A stretch of DNA of 64,000 bases from Eledone cirrhosa (taxonomy: Eukaryota > Mollusca > Cephalopoda > Octopoda > Eledonidae), in assembly GCA_964016885.1 (NCBI GenBank), contig OZ024743.1, positions 166,025,992 through 166,089,991 of the forward strand, in the 5' to 3' direction. The position numbers were made by a program, and so were the translations under genes. Position 1 is the first letter of the stretch, and each line of letters begins with the position of its first letter. The notes below the pieces were generated by a model, which did no database searches, was not told where the DNA came from, and saw nothing but the letters and a program-made list of their open reading frames with translations. This document shows, piece by piece, positions 31,541 through 41,313 of this stretch.

Positions 31541-31752
31541 GTTTTTTTGAGAAAAAAATTATTATTTTTTTTTCAAAATAAAGTTCAAATATTTGGGCCA
31601 AAAGGCCCAAATATTATGAGTTATTCCTTCACAGGATACAAATTAATGTCTTATAATGCTTCAGCGGTACAAAAAATAAACAATTCTCTACAATTAATCC
31701 TCAAAAAATTGCTTACTCACGGAGCTTCAAAAAACGTACATCCACTTTCGTC

Positions 31753-31767
31753 AATAATAATAATAAT
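31753..31767. repeat. (AAT)5 junction between units A and B
   Basis: Five AAT units join the sense 5' end of unit A (ending CTTTCGTC on the plus strand) to the sense 3' end of unit B (starting GATTTCATTT). No other sequence separates the two elements. Confidence 0.97.
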
Positions 31768-32021
31768 GATTTCATTTATTGGCCACAAGGGCCGACATAT
31801 AGGGGACAACACAATAGACAGGGACAGTGGGGGTTTACATAGAGATCGAGTAAGTATAAATAACAAGAAAAACAAAATAACAATAAAAATACAACAATGA
31901 AAGTTCCCCAATAAGAGGGATCACCACCCAGGGTTGACTCAAGCACCCCACCAGTCCTGAGCCACCCGAAGCTCCTAGGGCACCCGGGAAGGGCACCCCT
32001 CTCCTTCTCGAATTCACCAGC

Positions 32022-35000
32022 CTACAGGCGCATGATCAGAGTAGGCCCACTCACGCGGGCCATTCTCGCCACATTCACCCACCTTTCAGTAAATGTACTG
32101 GGGGGCAGCACTTCTCTCTCCACCCTCACCTTCCTTTCCAAGTGAAACTTGAAGAAGTTGATGAGGGATTGGCCGAAGAGAAAAGTGTCTGTCTTCAGTC
32201 CTTTCAACCTGGTCCACCATGCAACCTCTTTCGCTACTGCCACCAGGCAGAGGAAAATTGCCTGCCCTTCCTGACCAAAAGAAGGCGGCGGGTCAATCTT
32301 CACTATGGACTCGGACGATAGCCGGATCCGTTCTACACGCGACAATAGCTGTTCGACATAACCCCACAAGTCAGCAATGCACGGACACTGGACGAGTGCG
32401 TGCAGAACGGTTTCGTCGCTCTGCGCGCATCTCGGGCAGGTTCGTCTGACAGCACTTCCGTGCCTGTAGAGTTTATCCCGAACCGGCAGCGCCCCCCGGT
32501 AGCACTGCCAAGCGAGGGATTTCTGGAAGTTATCCATCGTCCCCGGCTCGAAAGTCCTCCGGAACATACTGGTCAGTTCTACTTCGTTGACGCCCAGAGC
32601 CTCTCCTAGTACGTCATCGCACTTGCCCTCCACTAATCCTCTATAGAAATCTTGAGTGGAAGTTCCACTGACCGCATTGCCCACCTTGCAGAGTGCAGTG
32701 AGCGCCTGGCAACATTCCAGATGCCAGTCGCCCAGTCTCGGTCTCTTCTTGACCCAGGACTGCAGCTCAGTCAAAGAGATGAGCTGCGGAAAGGCCCGTC
32801 TAACAAACGGCGACCACACCTGTTCACCGTTTAGGCAAAATATCTGGAGATGTCGCAGCCTCAGCGCATGTCTGCGCATCATTAGCCACGGCATGCCCAG
32901 CCCTCCACGAAGAGGGTGCTGGCAGCAGATGGACCGCCTCACCAACGGGACCCGTCCCCTCCACAAAAATTTGAAAAGGAGCCGTTCCAAATTGGCGAGG
33001 CGTGGACGGGGGCAAGGCACGACGGTCAGGCGGTAGTAGATGACGGACGCGATGTACGCGTTCGCCACCTCCGCCCGCCCTTTCAGTGATAGCTTTCTCT
33101 CAGCCCATTTCTGGGTGAGGTTGGCTATCCTGCTCGTCACCTCGTCCCAATTCTTATCCACCTGGAGGTCTGGTCCGAACCAAACCCCGAGCAACTTTAC
33201 CGGTCCGTCTGTCCAGCGCCCAACGACGCTGTTGGACGGCATGGACTTGCCTCTCCAGGTGCCGAGCTGCAAGCCCACCGACTTTTCCGGGTTAAGTTTT
33301 GCTCCCGTCAACCTTTCATATTCCTCCAAATGGGTGCGGATCACCTCGATTTCCGAGGTGTCCGACACCATCACGGTGATGTCGTCTGCATAAGCGGACG
33401 CAGCCTTTCTACGTCCCGGTTCGAGCGGGATGCCCTGCAACAACTCCAGCTTCCGCAGTAGAGGCTCAAGAGTCAATACGTACAGAAGTGAGGAGAGAGG
33501 GCACCCTTGACGGACCGATCGAGAGATCTGAAACGGTTCCGAGAGGTGGCCATTAACTTTGACCACCGAGCGGATGCCGCTGTACATTGCAGCGATCCAG
33601 CTTCTGAAGACGGGGCCGAAGCCAGCCGCCTCGAGGACAGCCTCCAAGTACCGATGGTCGACCCTATCGAATGCTTTCGATTGATCTAAATTGATCAGAG
33701 CCCCACCGAAGCCAGGTTTGCACCCAACCCTCTCTATGATGTATCGCATGAGGTGGAGGTTGTCGTGTATGGACCTGGTCGGGATTGCGCAAGTTTGCGC
33801 CTCCCCAACCAAATCTTTGACGACAAGCGCCAACCTTTTCGCTAACACCTTGGCCAAAATCTTAAACTCTGTGTTGAGCAGGGTTATGGGCCTGAAATTA
33901 TCTAGTGTGTCCCTCTTGTTCTCGTCTTTCCTTATCAGCGTCACTACGCCACGGCTCACAGAACTGGGAATGCTCCCGTTCTGCTGCCAGTTGCAGTAGA
34001 GCGCTTCGAGGAGATCGGAGAACAAGTCTGGCATATTTACGTAAAGCTCGTAGGGCAGACCATCCAAACCGGGTGACTTGCGACTCGAGCAGCCGACAAG
34101 GGCGTCCTGAATTTCGGCTGATGTTATCGGCTCTTCGCAGCGCTCAGCGTCGGCCGTCGAGAGGCGTGGCAAGCCGTCGAGGTAGGGACTGAAGTCCGCC
34201 GCCATCTCCGACTCACCCATCCTCCCGAACAATCGAGCAAAGTGCTGGCGAAAGGCCTCACACATCTGCTTGGAATCGCTCAGTTCGTGTCCATCTCGAT
34301 CCGTCAAAGACCGAATTGTGGTTTTATTTCCACGCTGCGTCTCTGCAAAGCGAGCCCATCGGGCAGCTTTGGTTCCCTCGTTCCTCAGAGCACGCGCCTT
34401 AGCTCTGACAATGCAACCTTCGTGTTTCGCATTGAAGAAATGGTCTAGTGCCATTCTCGCCGCTAGCACGTCTGTTGCAATGCCACTACAAATAGCCTCG
34501 TCTAACTTAGCTATCAGCCCCTCCTCTTTTCTATTTTTCTCTATTGCTACTTCTTTGCTAAATCCTATCGAGGTTGCTCTAATCTCTCTTTTGAGTGCCC
34601 CCCACCACCTGTTGTTGACAACCCCCCCTGTCAACTTTTGCTTAACTAAGTTGTTGACCCGGTCCCTGTAAGCTTTACGTGCCGGAAACGACATGTTTAG
34701 CTTCCAGTAGCTAGGTCCTAACCTACGTGTCTTATCTAGGTCGACCATACAGATCACAAGCTTGTGATCTGAATAGGCAACCGTTTTAAAATGTGGACAT
34801 CCTACACTATTTCTATCTCTTTTCCTAATGAAAATCCTATCTATGTACGATCTAGATGACCCTATGCGATTGGTCCAGGTCCATACTGGCGCATTAGGGA
34901 AATCTAGTCGGTACCTGTCAGACAGTTGAAACTGGCTGATCAGGTACTTGAGGCTTTTGCACCCCCCGCTCCTATCAGATACTCCCACACAATCCCAGCG

Positions 35001-35441
35001 TGCTTCTAAGATGCCATTCCAATCCCCTATTAACAGTAAAGGGCGAGACGTAAGCAGAAAGTTTTCCAGGCGCCTAAAGAAGTCCGGCCGACCGGCCCCA
35101 GTAGGGGCGTAGACGGCCACCAGTCTAAAGGCACCACCTTCGCTATTGCTCACGTCCAGGACCACCAACTTTCCGTCAGGATCCCGGAAGATTGACCTTA
35201 CCTCGAGATCCAGACATTTCCTAAACAGCACAGCCACTCCACCTCCCATTCCCGGCCGACTAACAGATGCAAAGATCTGATAATCGTCGAAAATCGGCGC
35301 CAGTGCGCGTGTGTCGGAAATTCTGGTCTCGCTGATGGCAATTACATCCATCCCTAGTGACCTGAGGTCGTTGAGCAAGTGACCTTGCTTCCAGGGCGAC
35401 CCCAGGCCACGAACATTTAAACTTCCTACTCTTATGGCCAT
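32022..35441 (-). CDS. Tx1-like ORF2 (endonuclease-RT), unit B
   Basis: 1139 codons, apparently identical in protein to unit C. Endonuclease GDWN is at residues 139-142 (35016-35027), RT YADD at 684-687 (33381-33392), and C-terminal CCHC at 1002-1019. The start ATG at 35441 follows ORF1's stop by 29 nt and lies just upstream of the conserved IRVGSLNVRGLGS N-terminus, so no other start is needed. The short ORF1-ORF2 gap suggests translation by reinitiation or termination-coupling, as in other two-ORF LINEs (inference). Confidence 0.93.
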   Translation of the reverse strand: MAIRVGSLNVRGLGSPWKQGHLLNDLRSLGMDVIAISETRISDTRALAPIFDDYQIFASVSRPGMGGGVAVLFRKCLDLEVRSIFRDPDGKLVVLDVSNSEGGAFRLVAVYAPTGAGRPDFFRRLENFLLTSRPLLLIGDWNGILEARWDCVGVSDRSGGCKSLKYLISQFQLSDRYRLDFPNAPVWTWTNRIGSSRSYIDRIFIRKRDRNSVGCPHFKTVAYSDHKLVICMVDLDKTRRLGPSYWKLNMSFPARKAYRDRVNNLVKQKLTGGVVNNRWWGALKREIRATSIGFSKEVAIEKNRKEEGLIAKLDEAICSGIATDVLAARMALDHFFNAKHEGCIVRAKARALRNEGTKAARWARFAETQRGNKTTIRSLTDRDGHELSDSKQMCEAFRQHFARLFGRMGESEMAADFSPYLDGLPRLSTADAERCEEPITSAEIQDALVGCSSRKSPGLDGLPYELYVNMPDLFSDLLEALYCNWQQNGSIPSSVSRGVVTLIRKDENKRDTLDNFRPITLLNTEFKILAKVLAKRLALVVKDLVGEAQTCAIPTRSIHDNLHLMRYIIERVGCKPGFGGALINLDQSKAFDRVDHRYLEAVLEAAGFGPVFRSWIAAMYSGIRSVVKVNGHLSEPFQISRSVRQGCPLSSLLYVLTLEPLLRKLELLQGIPLEPGRRKAASAYADDITVMVSDTSEIEVIRTHLEEYERLTGAKLNPEKSVGLQLGTWRGKSMPSNSVVGRWTDGPVKLLGVWFGPDLQVDKNWDEVTSRIANLTQKWAERKLSLKGRAEVANAYIASVIYYRLTVVPCPRPRLANLERLLFKFLWRGRVPLVRRSICCQHPLRGGLGMPWLMMRRHALRLRHLQIFCLNGEQVWSPFVRRAFPQLISLTELQSWVKKRPRLGDWHLECCQALTALCKVGNAVSGTSTQDFYRGLVEGKCDDVLGEALGVNEVELTSMFRRTFEPGTMDNFQKSLAWQCYRGALPVRDKLYRHGSAVRRTCPRCAQSDETVLHALVQCPCIADLWGYVEQLLSRVERIRLSSESIVKIDPPPSFGQEGQAIFLCLVAVAKEVAWWTRLKGLKTDTFLFGQSLINFFKFHLERKVRVEREVLPPSTFTERWVNVARMARVSGPTLIMRL

Positions 35442-35470
35442 GCTGGCAGGATGAATGGGAGAGGAAAGGT

Positions 35471-37381
35471 TTACTTACCTTCCGGGGTCTTGTGAAGGTC
35501 GGGTGGTTCGACCTCCATGGTTTGTGGGGTTTCTTTTGGGAACCCCTTTAATAGTCTTGACGTGGGTTTTACGTTCGGGGTTCCCACATCCCGAGGAAAG
35601 CTCTTTCGAATTTCTTTGTATGAAGCGAGCGACATTCGCATCAGAAGCAAATTATCTGGTACGCGAAATGTGCTCGCTTCAAATGTTTCCCCGTCTTTTT
35701 CGATGTTTGTGCTTCGTGCTACATGGGCCATCAATTCCTTGTTGGCCCTTCTGGCAAGCACGAAGTTTTTAATGTTTTGTTGCTCGGGTTTTATTTGTTC
35801 GTGTGATTGTGGTGGTGATAGCTTTGTTAGTGTTGTTTCTATTGTGTCTGCGTTTGTTGTGGGTGGGGTGTCTGTAGTTTCTGATGTTTGTGTGTCTATT
35901 TGTTCTTGTGTCTGTTTAGCTTGTTTGCGTTTGGGGGATTTTGGTGGTTGTGTTGGTGATGTTGTGGGGAAAATGTTTGTGTGGGTGGTGTGTGTATTTT
36001 TTTTTGTGGGGGTGTTTGTGCTTTGTGGATTTCTTTTTTTTTTGTGTTTTGTTTTTTGTATTTTGGGGGACTTTGGTTTTCCCTCATCTTCACTGCTGGA
36101 GGATGAGGGGTCTGTGGCTGTGAGCGTGTTTGTGTCTGAGTGAGTGTTTATGTTCTTGTTCGTGTGTGTATTTTGGGGGGGAGGGGGAATGGGAGAGCTT
36201 TCCTCGTTTCCCCCCTGGGTGTGCAATTTTGGTGGTTCCATTGTTGACGGTGTTGCTGGTGGTCCTTGTCCCGGCGTCGCCAGCAGTGGAATCTTTCGAC
36301 CCCTTGCGCTTTTCGGCAGTTGAGGGCAGAAGGCTCGCAAGTGTGTCGTTTCCCCACAAAGGAAACAATGCGGCCTTTTGCCCTCAGTCATTATATGCAA
36401 CACCCTCCCGTTTTGGAGGCGGATGTGGTCCGGGATTGTTTTTACGTTTTCGGGTCTGATTTGGAGCAGTATCTCCAGATCAACCCCGGACCAGTCGTCC
36501 CTGGCAGTTCTCGTTGCCTCTACCGGGACTGTATCCGTTCCTTCCACGATTACGCAACCCAGGAGCCACCACATATCAAGTCCTGGTGGAATCCTGGGAA
36601 TGCGCACACGTGCTATTCGTTTTCCCATGTGGGAGGGGTACATTATGACCTTGCTGGTTTTGCAAGGGGTCATTGAATGCTTCACAGCGAGGGCTTCAGA
36701 CTTGAACAGCACCGAAACGGTGCCGTATTGCCTGCCCCTCTCTATGAAGTCTGTGTCCTCTCTGATGTATTTCAGTGCGGCTTCTATGTCAGCTTGGGCG
36801 ATTATCGCTGCCCTCTTTGTCTCTACTGAGATGCATCTGAAATGCACCGTTCTTTTTTCCACTGCCTCAATGGCTTCTGCCGGGACAGTTAAGTTTGCCC
36901 AGGTCTGCTCTTGATTTATGATTTTCCAGGCCTGGGCCAACTTTTCCTCTCTGTTGGTTAAGTCGATGCTGTAGCATGGTCTCCTTTTAGCCGCTGCCAC
37001 AGCAGCGAAAGTGTTCTTGTTGGTGTTGTCACTGTTGTTGTTCTTGTTGGTGTTGCTGCTGCTATTGCTGTTGTTGTTCTCCCCTGTGTCGTAGTTACCT
37101 TCTGTGCTGTTGGCCTTGTTGGTGCTGCTGCTGTCGCTACTATTACTCTCTGTGCTGTTCGTTTTGTTGGTGCTCTCGCTATTACCACCTTCTGCGCTGT
37201 TCGGCTTGTTGGTGTTGGTGTTGTCGCTGTTACCACCTTCCGCGCCGCTCGGCCCGTTGGTGCTGGCACTGTCGCTGCTCACATTCGTGCTGGTGGCGCT
37301 CCTCGCCTCACCTCTCCTCTCAACGCTCAAGTCGCCGTTGCACGACAGCAGACCCGCCTCTAGGGGGCGTGGCTCCGCCAT
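35471..37381 (-). CDS. Tx1-like ORF1 (nucleic-acid-binding protein), unit B
   Basis: 636 codons. Residues 1-125 are low-complexity (Asn/Ser/Thr/Gly, with STE- and NKN-type repeats). About 130-330 is a globular region with YSIDLTNREEKLAQAW and ARVRIPRIPPGLDMWWLLG. One zinc knuckle, CFLCGETTHLRAFC, has ligands C339, C342, H347 and C352. The rest is a Thr/Pro/His/Lys-rich stretch and a short conserved C-terminus. Role by family: binds element RNA in the ribonucleoprotein. The ATG at 37381 is preceded by the 5' UTR hairpin and an A/T-rich stretch. Protein appears identical to unit C. Confidence 0.92.
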   Translation of the reverse strand: MAEPRPLEAGLLSCNGDLSVERRGEARSATSTNVSSDSASTNGPSGAEGGNSDNTNTNKPNSAEGGNSESTNKTNSTESNSSDSSSTNKANSTEGNYDTGENNNSNSSSNTNKNNNSDNTNKNTFAAVAAAKRRPCYSIDLTNREEKLAQAWKIINQEQTWANLTVPAEAIEAVEKRTVHFRCISVETKRAAIIAQADIEAALKYIREDTDFIERGRQYGTVSVLFKSEALAVKHSMTPCKTSKVIMYPSHMGKRIARVRIPRIPPGLDMWWLLGCVIVEGTDTVPVEATRTARDDWSGVDLEILLQIRPENVKTIPDHIRLQNGRVLHIMTEGKRPHCFLCGETTHLRAFCPQLPKSARGRKIPLLATPGQGPPATPSTMEPPKLHTQGGNEESSPIPPPPQNTHTNKNINTHSDTNTLTATDPSSSSSEDEGKPKSPKIQKTKHKKKRNPQSTNTPTKKNTHTTHTNIFPTTSPTQPPKSPKRKQAKQTQEQIDTQTSETTDTPPTTNADTIETTLTKLSPPQSHEQIKPEQQNIKNFVLARRANKELMAHVARSTNIEKDGETFEASTFRVPDNLLLMRMSLASYKEIRKSFPRDVGTPNVKPTSRLLKGFPKETPQTMEVEPPDLHKTPEGK

Positions 37382-37590
37382 GTTTTTTTGAGAAAAAAAT
37401 TATTTTTTTTTCAAAATAAAGTTCAAATATTTGGGCCAAGAGGCCCAAATATTATGAGTTATTCCTTCACAGGATACAAATTAATGTCTTATAATGCTTC
37501 AGCGGTACAAAAAATAAACAATTCTCTACAATTAATCCTCAAAAAATTGCTTACTCACGGAGCTTCAAAAAACGTACATCCACTTTCGTC

Positions 37591-37605
37591 AATAATAATA
37601 ATAAT
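37591..37605. repeat. (AAT)5 junction between units B and C
   Basis: Same structure as the A/B junction: CTTTCGTC, five AAT, GATTTCATTT. Confidence 0.97.
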
Positions 37606-37864
37606 GATTTCATTTATTGGCCACAAGGGCCGACATATAGGGGACAACACAATAGACAGGGACAGTGGGGGTTTACATAGAGATCGAGTAAGTATAAATA
37701 ACAAAAAGACAAAAACAAAATAACAATAAAAATACAACAATGAAAGTTCCCCAATAAGAGGGATCACCACCCAGGGTTGACTCAAGCACCCCACCAGTCC
37801 TGAGCCACCCGACGCTCCTAGGGCACCCGGGAAGGGCACCCCTCTCCTTCTCGAATTCACCAGC

Positions 37865-40800
37865 CTACAGGCGCATGATCAGAGTAGGCCCACTCACGCG
37901 GGCCATTCTCGCCACATTCACCCACCTTTCAGTAAATGTACTGGGGGGCAGCACTTCTCTCTCCACCCTCACCTTCCTTTCCAAGTGAAACTTGAAGAAG
38001 TTGATGAGGGATTGGCCGAAGAGAAAAGTGTCTGTCTTCAGTCCTTTCAACCTGGTCCACCATGCAACCTCTTTCGCTACTGCCACCAGGCAGAGGAAAA
38101 TTGCCTGCCCTTCCTGACCAAAAGAAGGCGGCGGGTCAATCTTCACTATGGACTCGGACGATAGCCGGATCCGTTCTACACGCGACAATAGCTGTTCGAC
38201 ATAACCCCACAAGTCAGCAATGCACGGACACTGGACGAGTGCGTGCAGAACGGTTTCGTCGCTCTGCGCGCATCTCGGGCAGGTTCGTCTGACAGCACTT
38301 CCGTGCCTGTAGAGTTTATCCCGAACCGGCAGCGCCCCCCGGTAGCACTGCCAAGCGAGGGATTTCTGGAAGTTATCCATCGTCCCCGGCTCGAAAGTCC
38401 TCCGGAACATACTGGTCAGTTCTACTTCGTTGACGCCCAGAGCCTCTCCTAGTACGTCATCGCACTTGCCCTCCACTAATCCTCTATAGAAATCTTGAGT
38501 GGAAGTTCCACTGACCGCATTGCCCACCTTGCAGAGTGCAGTGAGCGCCTGGCAACATTCCAGATGCCAGTCGCCCAGTCTCGGTCTCTTCTTGACCCAG
38601 GACTGCAGCTCAGTCAAAGAGATGAGCTGCGGAAAGGCCCGTCTAACAAACGGCGACCACACCTGTTCACCGTTTAGGCAAAATATCTGGAGATGTCGCA
38701 GCCTCAGCGCATGTCTGCGCATCATTAGCCACGGCATGCCCAGCCCTCCACGAAGAGGGTGCTGGCAGCAGATGGACCGCCTCACCAACGGGACCCGTCC
38801 CCTCCACAAAAATTTGAAAAGGAGCCGTTCCAAATTGGCGAGGCGTGGACGGGGGCAAGGCACGACGGTCAGGCGGTAGTAGATGACGGACGCGATGTAC
38901 GCGTTCGCCACCTCCGCCCGCCCTTTCAGTGATAGCTTTCTCTCAGCCCATTTCTGGGTGAGGTTGGCTATCCTGCTCGTCACCTCGTCCCAATTCTTAT
39001 CCACCTGGAGGTCTGGTCCGAACCAAACCCCGAGCAACTTTACCGGTCCGTCTGTCCAGCGCCCAACGACGCTGTTGGACGGCATGGACTTGCCTCTCCA
39101 GGTGCCGAGCTGCAAGCCCACCGACTTTTCCGGGTTAAGTTTTGCTCCCGTCAACCTTTCATATTCCTCCAAATGGGTGCGGATCACCTCGATTTCCGAG
39201 GTGTCCGACACCATCACGGTGATGTCGTCTGCATAAGCGGACGCAGCCTTTCTACGTCCCGGTTCGAGCGGGATGCCCTGCAACAACTCCAGCTTCCGCA
39301 GTAGAGGCTCAAGAGTCAATACGTACAGAAGTGAGGAGAGAGGGCACCCTTGACGGACCGATCGAGAGATCTGAAACGGTTCCGAGAGGTGGCCATTAAC
39401 TTTGACCACCGAGCGGATGCCGCTGTACATTGCAGCGATCCAGCTTCTGAAGACGGGGCCGAAGCCAGCCGCCTCGAGGACAGCCTCCAAGTACCGATGG
39501 TCGACCCTATCGAATGCTTTCGATTGATCTAAATTGATCAGAGCCCCACCGAAGCCAGGTTTGCACCCAACCCTCTCTATGATGTATCGCATGAGGTGGA
39601 GGTTGTCGTGTATGGACCTGGTCGGGATTGCGCAAGTTTGCGCCTCCCCAACCAAATCTTTGACGACAAGCGCCAACCTTTTCGCTAACACCTTGGCCAA
39701 AATCTTAAACTCTGTGTTGAGCAGGGTTATGGGCCTGAAATTATCTAGTGTGTCCCTCTTGTTCTCGTCTTTCCTTATCAGCGTCACTACGCCACGGCTC
39801 ACAGAACTGGGAATGCTCCCGTTCTGCTGCCAGTTGCAGTAGAGCGCTTCGAGGAGATCGGAGAACAAGTCTGGCATATTTACGTAAAGCTCGTAGGGCA
39901 GACCATCCAAACCGGGTGACTTGCGACTCGAGCAGCCGACAAGGGCGTCCTGAATTTCGGCTGATGTTATCGGCTCTTCGCAGCGCTCAGCGTCGGCCGT
40001 CGAGAGGCGTGGCAAGCCGTCGAGGTAGGGACTGAAGTCCGCCGCCATCTCCGACTCACCCATCCTCCCGAACAATCGAGCAAAGTGCTGGCGAAAGGCC
40101 TCACACATCTGCTTGGAATCGCTCAGTTCGTGTCCATCTCGATCCGTCAAAGACCGAATTGTGGTTTTATTTCCACGCTGCGTCTCTGCAAAGCGAGCCC
40201 ATCGGGCAGCTTTGGTTCCCTCGTTCCTCAGAGCACGCGCCTTAGCTCTGACAATGCAACCTTCGTGTTTCGCATTGAAGAAATGGTCTAGTGCCATTCT
40301 CGCCGCTAGCACGTCTGTTGCAATGCCACTACAAATAGCCTCGTCTAACTTAGCTATCAGCCCCTCCTCTTTTCTATTTTTCTCTATTGCTACTTCTTTG
40401 CTAAATCCTATCGAGGTTGCTCTAATCTCTCTTTTGAGTGCCCCCCACCACCTGTTGTTGACAACCCCCCCTGTCAACTTTTGCTTAACTAAGTTGTTGA
40501 CCCGGTCCCTGTAAGCTTTACGTGCCGGAAACGACATGTTTAGCTTCCAGTAGCTAGGTCCTAACCTACGTGTCTTATCTAGGTCGACCATACAGATCAC
40601 AAGCTTGTGATCTGAATAGGCAACCGTTTTAAAATGTGGACATCCTACACTATTTCTATCTCTTTTCCTAATGAAAATCCTATCTATGTACGATCTAGAT
40701 GACCCTATGCGATTGGTCCAGGTCCATACTGGCGCATTAGGGAAATCTAGTCGGTACCTGTCAGACAGTTGAAACTGGCTGATCAGGTACTTGAGGCTTT

Positions 40801-41284
40801 TGCACCCCCCGCTCCTATCAGATACTCCCACACAATCCCAGCGTGCTTCTAAGATGCCATTCCAATCCCCTATTAACAGTAAAGGGCGAGACGTAAGCAG
40901 AAAGTTTTCCAGGCGCCTAAAGAAGTCCGGCCGACCGGCCCCAGTAGGGGCGTAGACGGCCACCAGTCTAAAGGCACCACCTTCGCTATTGCTCACGTCC
41001 AGGACCACCAACTTTCCGTCAGGATCCCGGAAGATTGACCTTACCTCGAGATCCAGACATTTCCTAAACAGCACAGCCACTCCACCTCCCATTCCCGGCC
41101 GACTAACAGATGCAAAGATCTGATAATCGTCGAAAATCGGCGCCAGTGCGCGTGTGTCGGAAATTCTGGTCTCGCTGATGGCAATTACATCCATCCCTAG
41201 TGACCTGAGGTCGTTGAGCAAGTGACCTTGCTTCCAGGGCGACCCCAGGCCACGAACATTTAAACTTCCTACTCTTATGGCCAT
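37865..41284 (-). CDS. Tx1-like ORF2 (endonuclease-RT), unit C
   Basis: 1139-residue polyprotein performing target-primed reverse transcription. Residues 1-230: apurinic-type endonuclease with SLNVRG (Asn), ISETR (Glu), AVYAPTGAGR, LIGDWNGIL (139-142) and YSDHKLV (catalytic His). About 430-760: RT with SPGLDGLPYELY, FRPITLLNTEFKILAK, LINLDQSKAFDRVDH (first Asp), VRQGCPLSSLLY and SAYADDITVMV (684-687). C-terminus: CPRCAQSDETVLHALVQC with ligands C1002, C1005, H1014 and C1019. The domain order, endonuclease style and single-knuckle ORF1 fit the L1-related Tx1 clade, many of whose members are site-specific. Every catalytic motif is present and there is no stop. Confidence 0.93.
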   Translation of the reverse strand: MAIRVGSLNVRGLGSPWKQGHLLNDLRSLGMDVIAISETRISDTRALAPIFDDYQIFASVSRPGMGGGVAVLFRKCLDLEVRSIFRDPDGKLVVLDVSNSEGGAFRLVAVYAPTGAGRPDFFRRLENFLLTSRPLLLIGDWNGILEARWDCVGVSDRSGGCKSLKYLISQFQLSDRYRLDFPNAPVWTWTNRIGSSRSYIDRIFIRKRDRNSVGCPHFKTVAYSDHKLVICMVDLDKTRRLGPSYWKLNMSFPARKAYRDRVNNLVKQKLTGGVVNNRWWGALKREIRATSIGFSKEVAIEKNRKEEGLIAKLDEAICSGIATDVLAARMALDHFFNAKHEGCIVRAKARALRNEGTKAARWARFAETQRGNKTTIRSLTDRDGHELSDSKQMCEAFRQHFARLFGRMGESEMAADFSPYLDGLPRLSTADAERCEEPITSAEIQDALVGCSSRKSPGLDGLPYELYVNMPDLFSDLLEALYCNWQQNGSIPSSVSRGVVTLIRKDENKRDTLDNFRPITLLNTEFKILAKVLAKRLALVVKDLVGEAQTCAIPTRSIHDNLHLMRYIIERVGCKPGFGGALINLDQSKAFDRVDHRYLEAVLEAAGFGPVFRSWIAAMYSGIRSVVKVNGHLSEPFQISRSVRQGCPLSSLLYVLTLEPLLRKLELLQGIPLEPGRRKAASAYADDITVMVSDTSEIEVIRTHLEEYERLTGAKLNPEKSVGLQLGTWRGKSMPSNSVVGRWTDGPVKLLGVWFGPDLQVDKNWDEVTSRIANLTQKWAERKLSLKGRAEVANAYIASVIYYRLTVVPCPRPRLANLERLLFKFLWRGRVPLVRRSICCQHPLRGGLGMPWLMMRRHALRLRHLQIFCLNGEQVWSPFVRRAFPQLISLTELQSWVKKRPRLGDWHLECCQALTALCKVGNAVSGTSTQDFYRGLVEGKCDDVLGEALGVNEVELTSMFRRTFEPGTMDNFQKSLAWQCYRGALPVRDKLYRHGSAVRRTCPRCAQSDETVLHALVQCPCIADLWGYVEQLLSRVERIRLSSESIVKIDPPPSFGQEGQAIFLCLVAVAKEVAWWTRLKGLKTDTFLFGQSLINFFKFHLERKVRVEREVLPPSTFTERWVNVARMARVSGPTLIMRL

Positions 41285-41313
41285 GCTGGCAGGATGAATG
41301 GGAGAGGAAAGGT

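Larger units (their letters stand above)
25969..31752 (-). mobile_element. Tx1-like non-LTR retrotransposon, tandem unit A
   Basis: A 5,784-bp unit in minus orientation: sense 5' end GACGAAAGTGGATGTACG at right, ORF1, 29-nt spacer, ORF2, about 255 bp 3' UTR with AATAAA near its end (GGCCAATAAATGAAATC), then (ATT)n. It differs from units B and C by scattered substitutions, an extra T in an ORF1 homopolymer, and about 48 bp missing from the ORF1 low-complexity region. It is the oldest-looking copy of the three by accumulated changes. Confidence 0.93.
31768..37590 (-). mobile_element. Tx1-like non-LTR retrotransposon, tandem unit B
   Basis: A 5,823-bp unit with both ORFs open. Private features, such as CCCGAAGCTCC where A and C have CCCGACGCTCC, a shorter A-rich tract near 31860, and GGGCCAAGAGGCCC in the 5' UTR hairpin, show that it is not an assembler copy of a neighbour. 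Confidence 0.95.

Noticed and set aside
31768..37590. The repeated units as a CRISPR-like or satellite array
   Set aside because: Unit length is 5.8 kb and encodes a full LINE; there are no short spacers.
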